The notes under the pieces: model-generated
Database searches by the model: none
What the model was told of the DNA's origin: nothing
What the model saw: only the letters and a program-made list of their open reading frames with translations
Source: Methanolinea sp. UBA477
Lineage (GTDB): Archaea > Halobacteriota > Methanomicrobia > Methanomicrobiales > Methanospirillaceae
Assembly: GCA_002509485.1 (NCBI GenBank)
Contig: DAWO01000071.1
Location: 1 to 5,970 of the forward strand
Length of the DNA: 5,970 nucleotides
Direction: 5' to 3'
Part shown: positions 1 to 5,603 of the stretch, in pieces
Layout: the number at the start of each line of letters is the position of its first letter
Position numbering within the stretch: the first letter of the stretch is position 1
Translations under genes and position numbers: made by a program

Positions 1-616
1 AGACACTCCCAGGGGCTGCGCTTCGCTTGCCCCTGCCGCTGCGGCGAACCCCAACAACGCGATAGGGACTGTACCGGGGGAGTGTTCTGGATCCCTTGCC
101 AACCCTGCCCAGATGACATCGCATGCGGATTTGCAATCCCCCAGGTCAACATACGTTCTACGACGCTCCTGGGGGCTGCGCTTCGCCCTGCCCCCGCCGC
201 TGCGGCGAACCCCAACAGGGCGATAGGACTGTATCAGGGGGGTTCTGGATCTTTGGTCAACCCTGTCCACATGGTATCGCCTGCGGGGGTTCAGGGGGTA
301 CAATCCCCAGGTTGGCATATAAAGGCACTCCCCGGGGCTGCACTTCGCCTGCCACTGCCGCTGCGGCGAACCCCAACAGGGCGATAGGGACTGTGTAGAG
401 GGGTTCTGAATTTCATAGAATCCGCAGCCTAACCTGCCTAGATGACATCGCATACGGAGTTGCAATCCTCAGGTCAACATACGTTCTACGACGCTCCTGG
501 GGGCTGCGCTTCGCTTGCCCCCGCCGCTGCGGCGTCCCCAACAACGCGATAGGGACTGTACCGGAGTCATCACAATCTCCGATCTACCCTGCCCACATGG
601 TATCGCATGCGGGGGT

Positions 617-635
617 CCGGGGGTGCAACCCCCGG
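617..635. repeat. Perfect 8-bp hairpin in repeat unit 4
   Basis: CCGGGGGT (617-624) and ACCCCCGG (628-635) are exact inverted repeats around a 3-nt GCA loop. Unit 2 has a weaker GGGG/CCCC version near 293-309, and unit 5 has TCCCC-AGA-GGGGA at about 790-802. The position within the unit therefore tends to keep a hairpin although the bases change. No T-run follows on either strand, so it is not an obvious terminator. Confidence 0.6.
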
Positions 636-747
636 TCACGATACACAAAGACGCTTCTTGCTGGCTGATATGAACCTGTCCTTCATCCTACGGATGGCTT
701 CGGGTTGGTCATAGCACTGTTGCATCCTATAGTGCGATAGGGATTCT

Positions 748-771
748 ACCGGGGTCATCACAATCCCCGGT
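748..771. repeat. Hairpin in repeat unit 5, matching one at 561-582
   Basis: ACCGGGG (748-754) pairs with CCCCGGT (765-771) around the 10-nt loop TCATCACAAT. The equivalent site in unit 4 has CGGAG (562-566) and CTCCG (577-581) around the same loop. One base pair changes from G-C to A-T between the two copies with pairing kept. Confidence 0.55.
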
Positions 772-887
772 CAACCCATCTCACCAGGTATCCCCAGAGG
801 GGACCTCCCCCCAATCAACATACACAAAGACACTCCCCGAGGCTGGGCAATGCACCCCTCCTGTCGATATCATCGCTTCAATAAGAG

Positions 888-908
888 GAAAAAAATATTC
901 AAAAAAAT
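888..908 (-). terminator. Oligo-T terminator of the lipoprotein gene
   Basis: Read on the minus strand, two runs of seven T (plus-strand A-runs at 901-907 and 889-895) begin about 16 nt after the lipoprotein stop codon. Oligo-T tracts are the standard intrinsic termination signal of archaeal RNA polymerase. They also mark the border between the gene and the repeat array. Confidence 0.7.
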
Positions 909-922
909 AGGTATTCCTGCAT

Positions 923-1414
923 TCAGTTATATCTGCGGAAGGAATGCTCCTCGTCCTTAATCATGTATCTGTCGCCGGTAACGAGAGTCACGAAGACCTG
1001 GACCCGGTCCGTCCCCGTCGAACCCTGCATCACTACCTTGTCATTCACCTGTGGCTTGTAGAGTGACTCCTGCAACACTCTTCCATCAGACGTTATGACC
1101 ATCACGTCCAGCGTGGATACGAAGTTGATGCCCTTTCCGCCCCTGAATTCGATGGTGATCGTTGGATCGGTTGCTACCGTGTTCCGGTCGACCTGGACCG
1201 TCACTTCGTACTGGGACGGTATCGGGCCTTCGATGTACGGGGGTGTCGTGACCTCGGGGCCGATTGTCTCACCAGGGGTTGCGACGGATGTCCCCGGCTC
1301 CTGCGTCTGTGTGGGTGTGGGAGTCGCCGGTTGGACCACTGGCTGGCTGCATCCGGCCGCAAGAAGGAGCATTGTTGCCAGGATACAAAATATGAGTAAT
1401 ATCTTCCGTTTCAT
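923..1414 (-). CDS. Small secreted lipoprotein, unknown function
   Basis: This 163-residue protein is predicted to be exported and lipid-anchored outside the cytoplasmic membrane. Residues 1-22 form a signal peptide: basic MKRK, a hydrophobic stretch of about 15 residues, then the lipobox LAAGC with Cys22 as the likely modified residue. A Pro/Thr-rich linker follows (about 25-68), as is common in methanogen surface proteins. Residues 69-163 (YEVTVQVDRN onward) alternate hydrophobic and polar residues in a way that suggests a beta-sandwich. No catalytic motif, metal site or further membrane segment is visible. The ATG at 1414 is the only sensible start, since it directly precedes the signal peptide. 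A TATA box centred about 26 bp upstream suggests a leaderless or nearly leaderless mRNA, although a GGGTGAT sequence lies about 12 nt before the ATG. The gene stands alone between the repeat array and a tRNA gene. I recognise the architecture but not a named family. Confidence 0.85.
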   Translation of the reverse strand: MKRKILLIFCILATMLLLAAGCSQPVVQPATPTPTQTQEPGTSVATPGETIGPEVTTPPYIEGPIPSQYEVTVQVDRNTVATDPTITIEFRGGKGINFVSTLDVMVITSDGRVLQESLYKPQVNDKVVMQGSTGTDRVQVFVTLVTGDRYMIKDEEHSFRRYN

Positions 1415-1436
1415 GGACAGGGGTTAATCACCCGGA

Positions 1437-1444
1437 ATATAATA
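1437..1444 (-). promoter_or_regulatory. TATA box of the lipoprotein gene
   Basis: The minus strand reads CTATTATATTCC here, with the TATA-like core TATTATAT about 26 bp before the A of the start codon at 1414. At usual archaeal spacing, transcription would start at or within a few bases of the ATG. Confidence 0.55.
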
Positions 1445-1445
1445 G

Positions 1446-1465
1446 CTTTCCTGGTACCGGGAAAG
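1446..1465. promoter_or_regulatory. 20-bp palindrome, possible operator
   Basis: The arms CTTTCC (1446-1451) and GGAAAG (1460-1465) surround a central GGTACC (1453-1458), forming a 20-bp palindrome broken only by the T1452/G1459 pair. It abuts the upstream side of the lipoprotein TATA box, where BRE-overlapping repressors or upstream activators bind in archaea. Binding by a dimeric regulator is inferred from position and symmetry. A hairpin downstream of the tRNA gene is the alternative, but no T-run follows it on the minus strand. Confidence 0.45.
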
Positions 1466-1516
1466 GCAGGTATGGCACAGGCATGGTCTTTTTGGGAGAG
1501 ATAACGATGAAAATAA

Positions 1517-1601
1517 CGCCGAGGGGGAGATTTGAACTCCCGAGGCGCCAAGCGCCAGTAGCTTTCGAGGCTACCGCCTTTCCGGACTAGACTACCTCGG
1601 C
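1517..1601 (-). tRNA. tRNA-Ser (anticodon CGA)
   Basis: This gene folds as a class II tRNA of 85 nt. The acceptor stem is GCCGAGG (1601-1595) with CCTCGGC (1524-1518), plus a G discriminator at 1517, as expected for serine tRNA. The D-stem is GTC/GGC. The anticodon stem GTAGC/GCTAC encloses the loop CTCGAAA, giving anticodon CGA, which reads the serine codon UCG. A long variable arm (TGGCGCTTGGCGCC) follows, then the T-arm GGGAG-TTCAAAT-CTCCC. No intron is seen and the 3' CCA is not encoded. The promoter is not clear: a weak candidate is ATTATT on the minus strand around 1633-1638. Only a short T4 run (1513-1510) lies downstream. Confidence 0.96.
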
Positions 1602-1608
1602 ACGTTGG

Positions 1609-1620
1609 AATAGATATTTT
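1609..1620 (+). promoter_or_regulatory. Possible TATA box of the ThiS-like gene
   Basis: The AT-rich sequence aatagatatttt lies about 33 bp upstream of the ATG at 1648 in otherwise mixed sequence. It would place transcription start near 1640 and give a leader of only about 8 nt. That fits the absence of a Shine-Dalgarno motif. The match to the archaeal consensus is only moderate. Confidence 0.35.
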
Positions 1621-1647
1621 GCTCCCGTTTCCCAATAATGGTATCGA

Positions 1648-1851
1648 ATGATGGTGACGTTTCGGCTCTCCCAGGAAGACAAAGTCCTGGTATATGACGC
1701 ACGGGATGGTGATACGTATGAGGATGCCCTGCTCTCGCTCGGGATAAATCCGGATATCGTCCTTATTTTTTATAAAGGCGTCTCACTTCCACAGGACAAG
1801 GTAATTGAAGAGCCTGAAGTGGAGATCGTCTCGACCTGCTCACGCGGCTGA
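1648..1851 (+). CDS. ThiS/MoaD-like beta-grasp small protein
   Basis: This 67-residue protein resembles small archaeal ubiquitin-like sulfur carriers (ThiS, MoaD, SAMP/Urm1 types). It shows a beta-hairpin (MVTFRLSQEDKVLVYDARDGDTY), a helix (EDALLSLGI), the strand turn NPDIVLIFYKGVSLPQDKVI, and a final strand ending EIVSTCSRG. In the family, the C-terminal Gly-Gly is activated by an E1-like enzyme and carries sulfur or is joined to lysines. Here the tail is Ser-Arg-Gly with one terminal glycine and a cysteine (Cys64) three residues before it, which is atypical. The length is normal for ThiS. Start: ATG ATG at 1648 and 1651 are both possible; no Shine-Dalgarno motif is visible and the transcript may have a very short leader. 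No E1, tRNA-thiolation or thiamine gene is nearby in the window. The fold assignment is fairly firm; the carrier role is inferred. Confidence 0.8.
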   Translation: MMVTFRLSQEDKVLVYDARDGDTYEDALLSLGINPDIVLIFYKGVSLPQDKVIEEPEVEIVSTCSRG

Positions 1852-1857
1852 AAAAAA
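1851..1857 (-). terminator. T7 terminator of the thermosome gene
   Basis: Seven T on the minus strand lie about 19-25 nt beyond the thermosome stop codon, within the 24-bp gap to the convergent ThiS-like gene and overlapping the last base of its stop. A T5 run on the plus strand (1868-1872) could serve that gene, so the short gap may terminate both directions. Confidence 0.55.
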
Positions 1858-1875
1858 TGAAGTCTGGTTTTTCCG

Positions 1876-3450
1876 TTAATGCCTGCCGCCGGAGATCATC
1901 ATGTCATCGACACGGATCAGCAGGATTGCTGCCTCTGCTGAACTCTGTACCGACTGTCTCTTGGAGCGGAGGGGTTCGACGACCTTCGCCTTGAGCATGT
2001 CGATCACCTTTCCGTCATAGACATTGAGACCAGCATGCGTCTTGCCCTTCGAATGGGCATTCTTGAGATCCACCAGCTTGTCGAGCGGGTTGAACCCTGA
2101 GTTCTCCGCGAGCGTGATAGGGATCGCCTCGAACGATTCTGCGTACTTCTCGATTGCAAGCTGCGCACGCCCGCCGACGGTTGACGCATAATCGCGGATC
2201 CTCAGGAGGAGCTCGGTCTCCACCGAACCGCCGCCTGCAAGCATCTTGCCGTCCTCTATCACATCCATGACCACCCGGGTCCCGTCGACCACTGCTCTCT
2301 CAACCTCGTCAAGGAGATAATTTGTGGAACCCCGAAGGAGGATAGTGACAGCCTTCGGGTTCTCGCACCCGGAGATCTTGATGAGTTCTGCATCCTCTTC
2401 TTGCTCGACTAACTTTGCCGTCCCGAGCAGCTCGGGCGTGAGTTCGTCAGGCTTGCTCACCATCTCTGCATTGAGCGCCTTTGCCGCGAATTTCATATCC
2501 TTTTCGGGGACATCTTCAACGGCCAGTACGCCGCTCTTGGCCAGGTAAAACCCAACCGCCTCGGCAATTCCCTTCTGGCACAGGAGAACGTTTGCGCCGC
2601 TCGCGATAACTGCGTCGGCATATTTCTTCAGTGCCTCGCGTTCCTGGACACCGAAAGCATTCACCTGGTCGCTCGAGCTGATCCTGATCTTGGCCTTCGT
2701 CTGGGTCTTCTTGATCTCCAGGGGACTTGTGACAAGCGCGATCTTCGCCGACTTCACCTTGTGGGGCATATCTTCGCTGAGTCGTGTCTTGTCGATGACA
2801 ATACCCCTGACAAGCTCCGCGTCGTCCATGGTATCACCAGCCTGCTTCTTGATCATCACATTGTCCTGGTCGATGCTCACCTTTTTGCCCTCGCGTTCGG
2901 CGACTATCATCACCGAATCGACCACGATCTCGTTCAGCTTCTCCTTCACCGACTCGATGGACTTGCCCGTCATTGCGGTATCCGCGATCCGGATGAGCAT
3001 CTCCCGGTCATCGGGCTTGATATCAATCGCCAGTTCGTTCAGAATCTCGAGGGCCTTCTCCATGCCCAGCTGGTATCCCTTGCCGATGATCGTCGGGTGG
3101 ATCTTCTTCTCGATCATCTCCTCTGCCTTCTCCATGAGCGAACCGACAAGGATGACTGCGGTGGTCGTGCCGTCTCCAACCTCGTCGTCCTGGGCCTCGG
3201 CCACCTCGATGACCATCTTGGCACCAGGGTGCTGGACTGCAATCTCGTGAAGAATTGTTGCGCCGTCGTTGCTGATCGTCACGTCTCCCGTGCCGCCCAC
3301 GAGCATCTTGTCCATACCACGCGGTCCGAGAGTTGTCCGTACTGCACTGGCAATGGCCTTCGCCGCGGCGATGTTGGAGCGCTGGGCCTCAAGACCCCTG
3401 TTGCGCTCAACATTTTCGTTAAGAATAATGATTGGTTGTCCTCCAAGCAT
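1876..3450 (-). CDS. thsA: Thermosome subunit (group II chaperonin)
   Basis: This 524-residue subunit belongs to the hexadecameric ATP-driven chaperonin that folds cytosolic proteins in archaea. Visible motifs are LGPRGMDK (41-48), NDGATIL (61-67) and GDGTTT (92-97) of the ATP site. The equatorial ERAVVDG carries the catalytic Asp at about residue 389, followed by AGGGSVETEL. The apical domain lies in between, around residues 190-350. The protein ends DDMMISGGRH and lacks the Gly-Gly-Met-rich tail of many archaeal thermosomes. The frame stays open upstream to a GTG at 3531, but the start is set at the ATG at 3450: GGAGG sits 9 nt before it, the family N-terminus MLGGQPIIILNE begins there, and a TATA box (3493-3500) lies inside the extended frame. 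The gene follows gfcR with an 86-bp gap. Which paralogue (alpha, beta or another) it is cannot be decided, so the symbol is generic. Confidence 0.96.
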   Translation of the reverse strand: MLGGQPIIILNENVERNRGLEAQRSNIAAAKAIASAVRTTLGPRGMDKMLVGGTGDVTISNDGATILHEIAVQHPGAKMVIEVAEAQDDEVGDGTTTAVILVGSLMEKAEEMIEKKIHPTIIGKGYQLGMEKALEILNELAIDIKPDDREMLIRIADTAMTGKSIESVKEKLNEIVVDSVMIVAEREGKKVSIDQDNVMIKKQAGDTMDDAELVRGIVIDKTRLSEDMPHKVKSAKIALVTSPLEIKKTQTKAKIRISSSDQVNAFGVQEREALKKYADAVIASGANVLLCQKGIAEAVGFYLAKSGVLAVEDVPEKDMKFAAKALNAEMVSKPDELTPELLGTAKLVEQEEDAELIKISGCENPKAVTILLRGSTNYLLDEVERAVVDGTRVVMDVIEDGKMLAGGGSVETELLLRIRDYASTVGGRAQLAIEKYAESFEAIPITLAENSGFNPLDKLVDLKNAHSKGKTHAGLNVYDGKVIDMLKAKVVEPLRSKRQSVQSSAEAAILLIRVDDMMISGGRH

Positions 3451-3492
3451 GGTATATATCCTCCAATGTTGTAAAAGATGGAATTGAACTTC

Positions 3493-3500
3493 TATATAAA
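3493..3500 (-). promoter_or_regulatory. TATA box of the thermosome gene
   Basis: The minus strand reads TTTATATA, a full match to the archaeal consensus, preceded by an AT-rich BRE-like GATTAA. Transcription would begin near 3470, leaving a leader of about 20 nt that contains the GGAGG ribosome binding site (3460-3464). The chaperonin gene can therefore be expressed apart from the upstream cluster, in line with the heat or stress control usual for thermosomes. No specific heat-shock operator was recognised. Confidence 0.8.
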
Positions 3501-3518
3501 TTAATCTATATTGAGTGG

Positions 3519-3538
3519 GGGGAGGAGACACCCTCCTC
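3519..3538 (-). other. Hairpin across the gfcR stop codon
   Basis: On the minus strand, GGAGG (3536-3532) and CCTCC (3525-3521) form a stem with a 6-nt loop, extendable by a T-G and a G-C pair. It overlaps the TGA of gfcR (3539-3537). No T-run follows, so it looks more like an mRNA 3'-end or stability element than an intrinsic terminator. The role is inferred. Confidence 0.4.
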
Positions 3539-4151
3539 AGTCGATACGGGATATCTGAAAGAGAGAATAGACGGGAACGCCATCTACGTCGCGAAGACCG
3601 CGCTTGTCAAACATCACCCAGATGGCCACCGGCACTGAACCATGCCTCCGAAGATAATGCACAACTTCATGCATCGTGTTGCCCGAGGTGATGACATCAT
3701 CAACAATGATACACCGCTCCCCGCCGATGGGTGCAAAGTTTCCAGAAATGGATCCGACGGGGGGGTCCTGGGTGCTGTGCTTTGCAGGGTGGTAAATGGC
3801 GATCTTTACATCCTCTTCAACGGCAATGAGCGTTGCGAGCGGGATCCCAGAGATCGCAATGCCGACGATCACGGTCGGGAATTTCTCCGGGGAGGTCTCA
3901 TCCTTCTCATCAAGCGCAATGTAATACCTCTTCAGCATCATCATCGCTATTTCGTCGAGCAGCGGTGCGTGGCCGCTCACGGCAGTCCAGTCGATATGGA
4001 CATCCTTTGGTATCTCCATACCCTTCTGCTGGGTCAGGAGCCAGGTGACAGTCTCCATGGAGAGAGACAGCTCGTCTGCGATCTGCCCGGGACTGTGCCC
4101 TTCAGAGAGAAGCATCTGTGCCTTCTGTATCAGGTCATCGAGCGATGACAT
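3537..4151 (-). CDS. gfcR: GfcR-family HTH/phosphoribosyltransferase-like regulator
   Basis: This 204-residue protein fuses a DNA-binding HTH to an orotate phosphoribosyltransferase-like domain. The family was formerly annotated as PyrE-like protein and is now named for GfcR, a sugar-metabolism transcription regulator of haloarchaea. Residues 5-42 form the HTH (QIADELSLSMETVTWLL). Residues 60-204 form the PRT fold, with the PRPP loop VDDVITSGNT at 150-159 intact, including both acidic residues. The length is typical. The ATG at 4151 has no Shine-Dalgarno motif (CCTTTCTCC precedes it). A strong TATA box about 25 bp upstream predicts a leaderless transcript. The gene lies 20 bp after nob1 in a cluster that begins with prs, whose product PRPP it may sense. 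Its regulatory targets in a methanogen cannot be read from the sequence. Orotate phosphoribosyltransferase activity is possible but less likely given the HTH. Confidence 0.9.
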   Translation of the reverse strand: MSSLDDLIQKAQMLLSEGHSPGQIADELSLSMETVTWLLTQQKGMEIPKDVHIDWTAVSGHAPLLDEIAMMMLKRYYIALDEKDETSPEKFPTVIVGIAISGIPLATLIAVEEDVKIAIYHPAKHSTQDPPVGSISGNFAPIGGERCIIVDDVITSGNTMHEVVHYLRRHGSVPVAIWVMFDKRGLRDVDGVPVYSLFQISRID

Positions 4152-4170
4152 GGAGAAAGGTTTACACCCA

Positions 4171-4180
4171 TCTATTTAAG
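4171..4180 (-). promoter_or_regulatory. gfcR TATA box inside the nob1 stop
   Basis: The minus strand reads CTTAAATAGA, preceded by the purine-rich BRE-like AAGAAAAC. Its centre is about 25 bp from the A of the gfcR ATG, placing transcription start at the start codon. The same bases encode the last two residues (Leu-Lys) and the TAG stop of nob1. Confidence 0.65.
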
Positions 4181-4627
4181 TTTTCTTTTTACCCGCGAAC
4201 CGCAGACAGGGCACTCGCCCTCCTCGTCGTAATACCTGCCGCACCCTGTACACCTGAATCGCCACTTGATCCTCCTTGCAGCCCTCTGCTGGATGGGAAG
4301 TACCGCAATCTTCAGTTCAAGGGCGACATTCTGGACCGCGAAATCGTCGGTCACGATCACGCAGCCTTCTTCGAGCGCAAGTGCGAGTATGTCGAGATCT
4401 GCCGCCGACAGGACGGGGAGATCGCCGGTTCGCCGGGCTGCATCCTCAGATCGTGTACGCGATTCTTCACCGGGCTCCTTCACCTGGAGCCCTTGCACAC
4501 GAAGCGTGTCGAACCGGCTCTTCGCACGGATGTCCCGGAGTTCGGAGATGACCGACGGCGGAACGTAGAGTTCTCCAGTGACCGGGAGATCGCAGAAGAA
4601 TACCGTGGAATCAAGAACCGCCCGCAC
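4172..4627 (-). CDS. nob1: Nob1 rRNA-maturation endonuclease (PIN domain, Zn ribbon)
   Basis: Nob1 is the endonuclease that cuts precursor rRNA to form the 3' end of 16S rRNA during small-subunit assembly. This 151-residue form has the archaeal size. Its PIN domain carries the acidic residues Asp6 (VLDSTVFF), Glu29 (VISEL), Asp77/Asp79 (SAADLDILALA) and Asp94/Asp95 (VTDDF). A zinc ribbon follows, with CTGC at 126-129 and CPVC at 139-142, then a basic tail RVKRKLK. The frame is open to 4753, but family N-termini start right before the VLDS motif. I therefore chose the GTG at 4627, which has GGTGGTG a few bases upstream and overlaps rtcA by 17 nt. The ATG at 4654 (MRGVRWCLPVRAVLD) is the alternative. 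Translation is probably coupled to rtcA. Confidence 0.9.
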   Translation of the reverse strand: MRAVLDSTVFFCDLPVTGELYVPPSVISELRDIRAKSRFDTLRVQGLQVKEPGEESRTRSEDAARRTGDLPVLSAADLDILALALEEGCVIVTDDFAVQNVALELKIAVLPIQQRAARRIKWRFRCTGCGRYYDEEGECPVCGSRVKRKLK

Positions 4628-5603
4628 AGGCAAACACCACCGGACGCCCCTCATGGACATCGACAAATAACCCAAACTTTTCCAGGAGCCAGACCATCGT
4701 CCGTGCATGGAGTGTGTATTCTGTACAGGAATACTGCCCTCCGTGGCGCGCAAGGTAGATTAGGAGCTGATCACCAAGATACCGGTCCACATCCCCCTGC
4801 AGACGGAGCTCGTCGACGAGACCTCTCGCAGCCGAACTCCCAACCAGCTCCGCGGGAACCCCGCGCCTTCCCAGTGCACAGGCACCCCTGCATCCGACCC
4901 ACGCGGTAACGGAGCTGCCTGCCCCCGGGCCGTCCCTCCGGTCATATTCAACCGGGATTCCGTCTATTCCCTCGCCTTCAAGGACTGATGCGGCTGATGA
5001 GGCCTGCCGTGCCGTAACGTGATCAGGCAGACCGGAAGAACAGGAAACGATACCGCAATCCGCAGCAGGGCCGCTGAAGGAGATCGGGCGCATGTTTGAC
5101 GGTTCGACGACCAGCCGCACGATCCCGCCGCCACGCGGATAATACCCTCTCTGCACGATAGTTGTGAAAAAATTCCCCCCGTGTGAACGGATGACATGTC
5201 CAAGGACACGCTCGAAATAATCGATTGTGGGGCTCAACGGGACCTCGGTCCCCCCCTGTGCTACAATCTCCCCGCCACACTCCAGGACAACGGGGAGCCA
5301 CGCCTGCAGGACCATCGGAATGCTTCCCGCAGTCCCGATATCCACCGAAATGCTCCTCTTCTCGATCTTCTCCGGGCTGAACGTGAGCGCATCTCCCCCC
5401 ACATCGGATCCGTCCACGCGTGCGTTGCAGACCGAGGCAACGGAACGGACGGCTGCACAGTGCTGGTATCGCAGGCCCGGCCGGTCCCGTCCTGCGCGTA
5501 TGTTCCGAAGCCGGATGGGGATACCCGTGATGGCTGACAGGGCAACTGCCGACCTGACTATCTGGCCGCCACCCTCGAGGACGGACCCGTCAACTTCGAG
5601 CAT
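4611..5603 (-). CDS. rtcA: RNA 3'-terminal phosphate cyclase
   Basis: RtcA uses ATP to convert RNA 3'-phosphates to 2',3'-cyclic phosphates through an enzyme-AMP intermediate. This 330-residue protein is full length for the family. Visible motifs are EGGGQIVRSAVALSAITG (10-27), RPGLRYQH (41-48), GTAGSI and PRGGG in the middle, and near the C-terminus DQLLIYLA followed by TLHARTMVWLLEKF. In that last motif His299 matches the residue adenylylated in characterised RtcA. The Asn that usually follows the Thr of this motif is Met here, an unusual but probably tolerated change. The ATG at 5603 overlaps the prs stop by 14 nt; only a weak GGGAT lies upstream, so translational coupling to prs is likely. 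The 3' end overlaps nob1. Archaeal RtcA biology is poorly known; RNA repair or end protection is the usual suggestion. Confidence 0.96.
   Translation of the reverse strand: MLEVDGSVLEGGGQIVRSAVALSAITGIPIRLRNIRAGRDRPGLRYQHCAAVRSVASVCNARVDGSDVGGDALTFSPEKIEKRSISVDIGTAGSIPMVLQAWLPVVLECGGEIVAQGGTEVPLSPTIDYFERVLGHVIRSHGGNFFTTIVQRGYYPRGGGIVRLVVEPSNMRPISFSGPAADCGIVSCSSGLPDHVTARQASSAASVLEGEGIDGIPVEYDRRDGPGAGSSVTAWVGCRGACALGRRGVPAELVGSSAARGLVDELRLQGDVDRYLGDQLLIYLARHGGQYSCTEYTLHARTMVWLLEKFGLFVDVHEGRPVVFACAGGS

Larger units (their letters stand above)
1..865. repeat. Tandem array of ~160-bp GC-rich units, non-coding
   Basis: This stretch has no credible gene. It is built of head-to-tail units starting near 3, 163, 325, 491, 651 and 830 (the last partial), with spacings of 160, 162, 166, 160 and 179 bp. 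Units 1-4 each open with ctcc..ggggctgc, then a GC palindrome (gccgctgcggc, at 35-45 in unit 1) flanked by TTCGC and GCGAA arms (22-26 and 44-48). They continue with ccccaaca, the core gcgatagg, a segment around atcgcatgcgg, and a tail aatcc..ggtcaacata. The gcgatagg core survives in all five full units. The window opens inside the junction motif (agacactccc, seen again at 828-837), so the array probably extends to the left. Open frames across it shift between copies because the period is mostly not a multiple of three. Unit 2 ends in a TATA-like catataaagg (317-326) that the other units lack. The function is unknown; the family was not recognised with certainty. Confidence 0.85.

Noticed and set aside
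82..398. Two overlapping plus-strand open frames of 91 and 101 codons in the repeat array
   Set aside because: Unit spacing is mostly not divisible by three, so the frame changes between copies. The predicted proteins are low-complexity Pro/Ala/Gly/Arg, and no start signal stands out.
1..865. CRISPR array
   Set aside because: Units are about 160 bp, similar along much of their length, and lack short exact repeats separated by unique spacers. No cas gene is present.
1411..1635. Minus-strand open frame of 74 codons
   Set aside because: It runs through the whole tRNA-Ser gene and the lipoprotein promoter. The translated sequence has no recognisable features.
2761..3474. 237-codon plus-strand open frame opposite the thermosome gene
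   Set aside because: It is antisense to a well-supported conserved gene, and its translation shows no domain. Long shadow frames are common in GC-rich coding DNA.
3451..3531. 27-residue N-terminal extension of the thermosome from a GTG at 3531
   Set aside because: It would cover the TATA box. The GGAGG near that GTG directly touches the codon, which is too close. The ATG at 3450 has a well-spaced GGAGG and the family N-terminus.
4628..4753. 42-residue N-terminal extension of Nob1 up to 4753
   Set aside because: It lies in another frame of conserved rtcA sequence, and Nob1 proteins normally begin just before the VLDS motif.
4118..4909. 263-codon plus-strand open frame opposite nob1 and rtcA
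   Set aside because: It crosses the nob1/rtcA overlap and the gfcR promoter on the opposite strand and has no recognisable motif, so it is a shadow frame.
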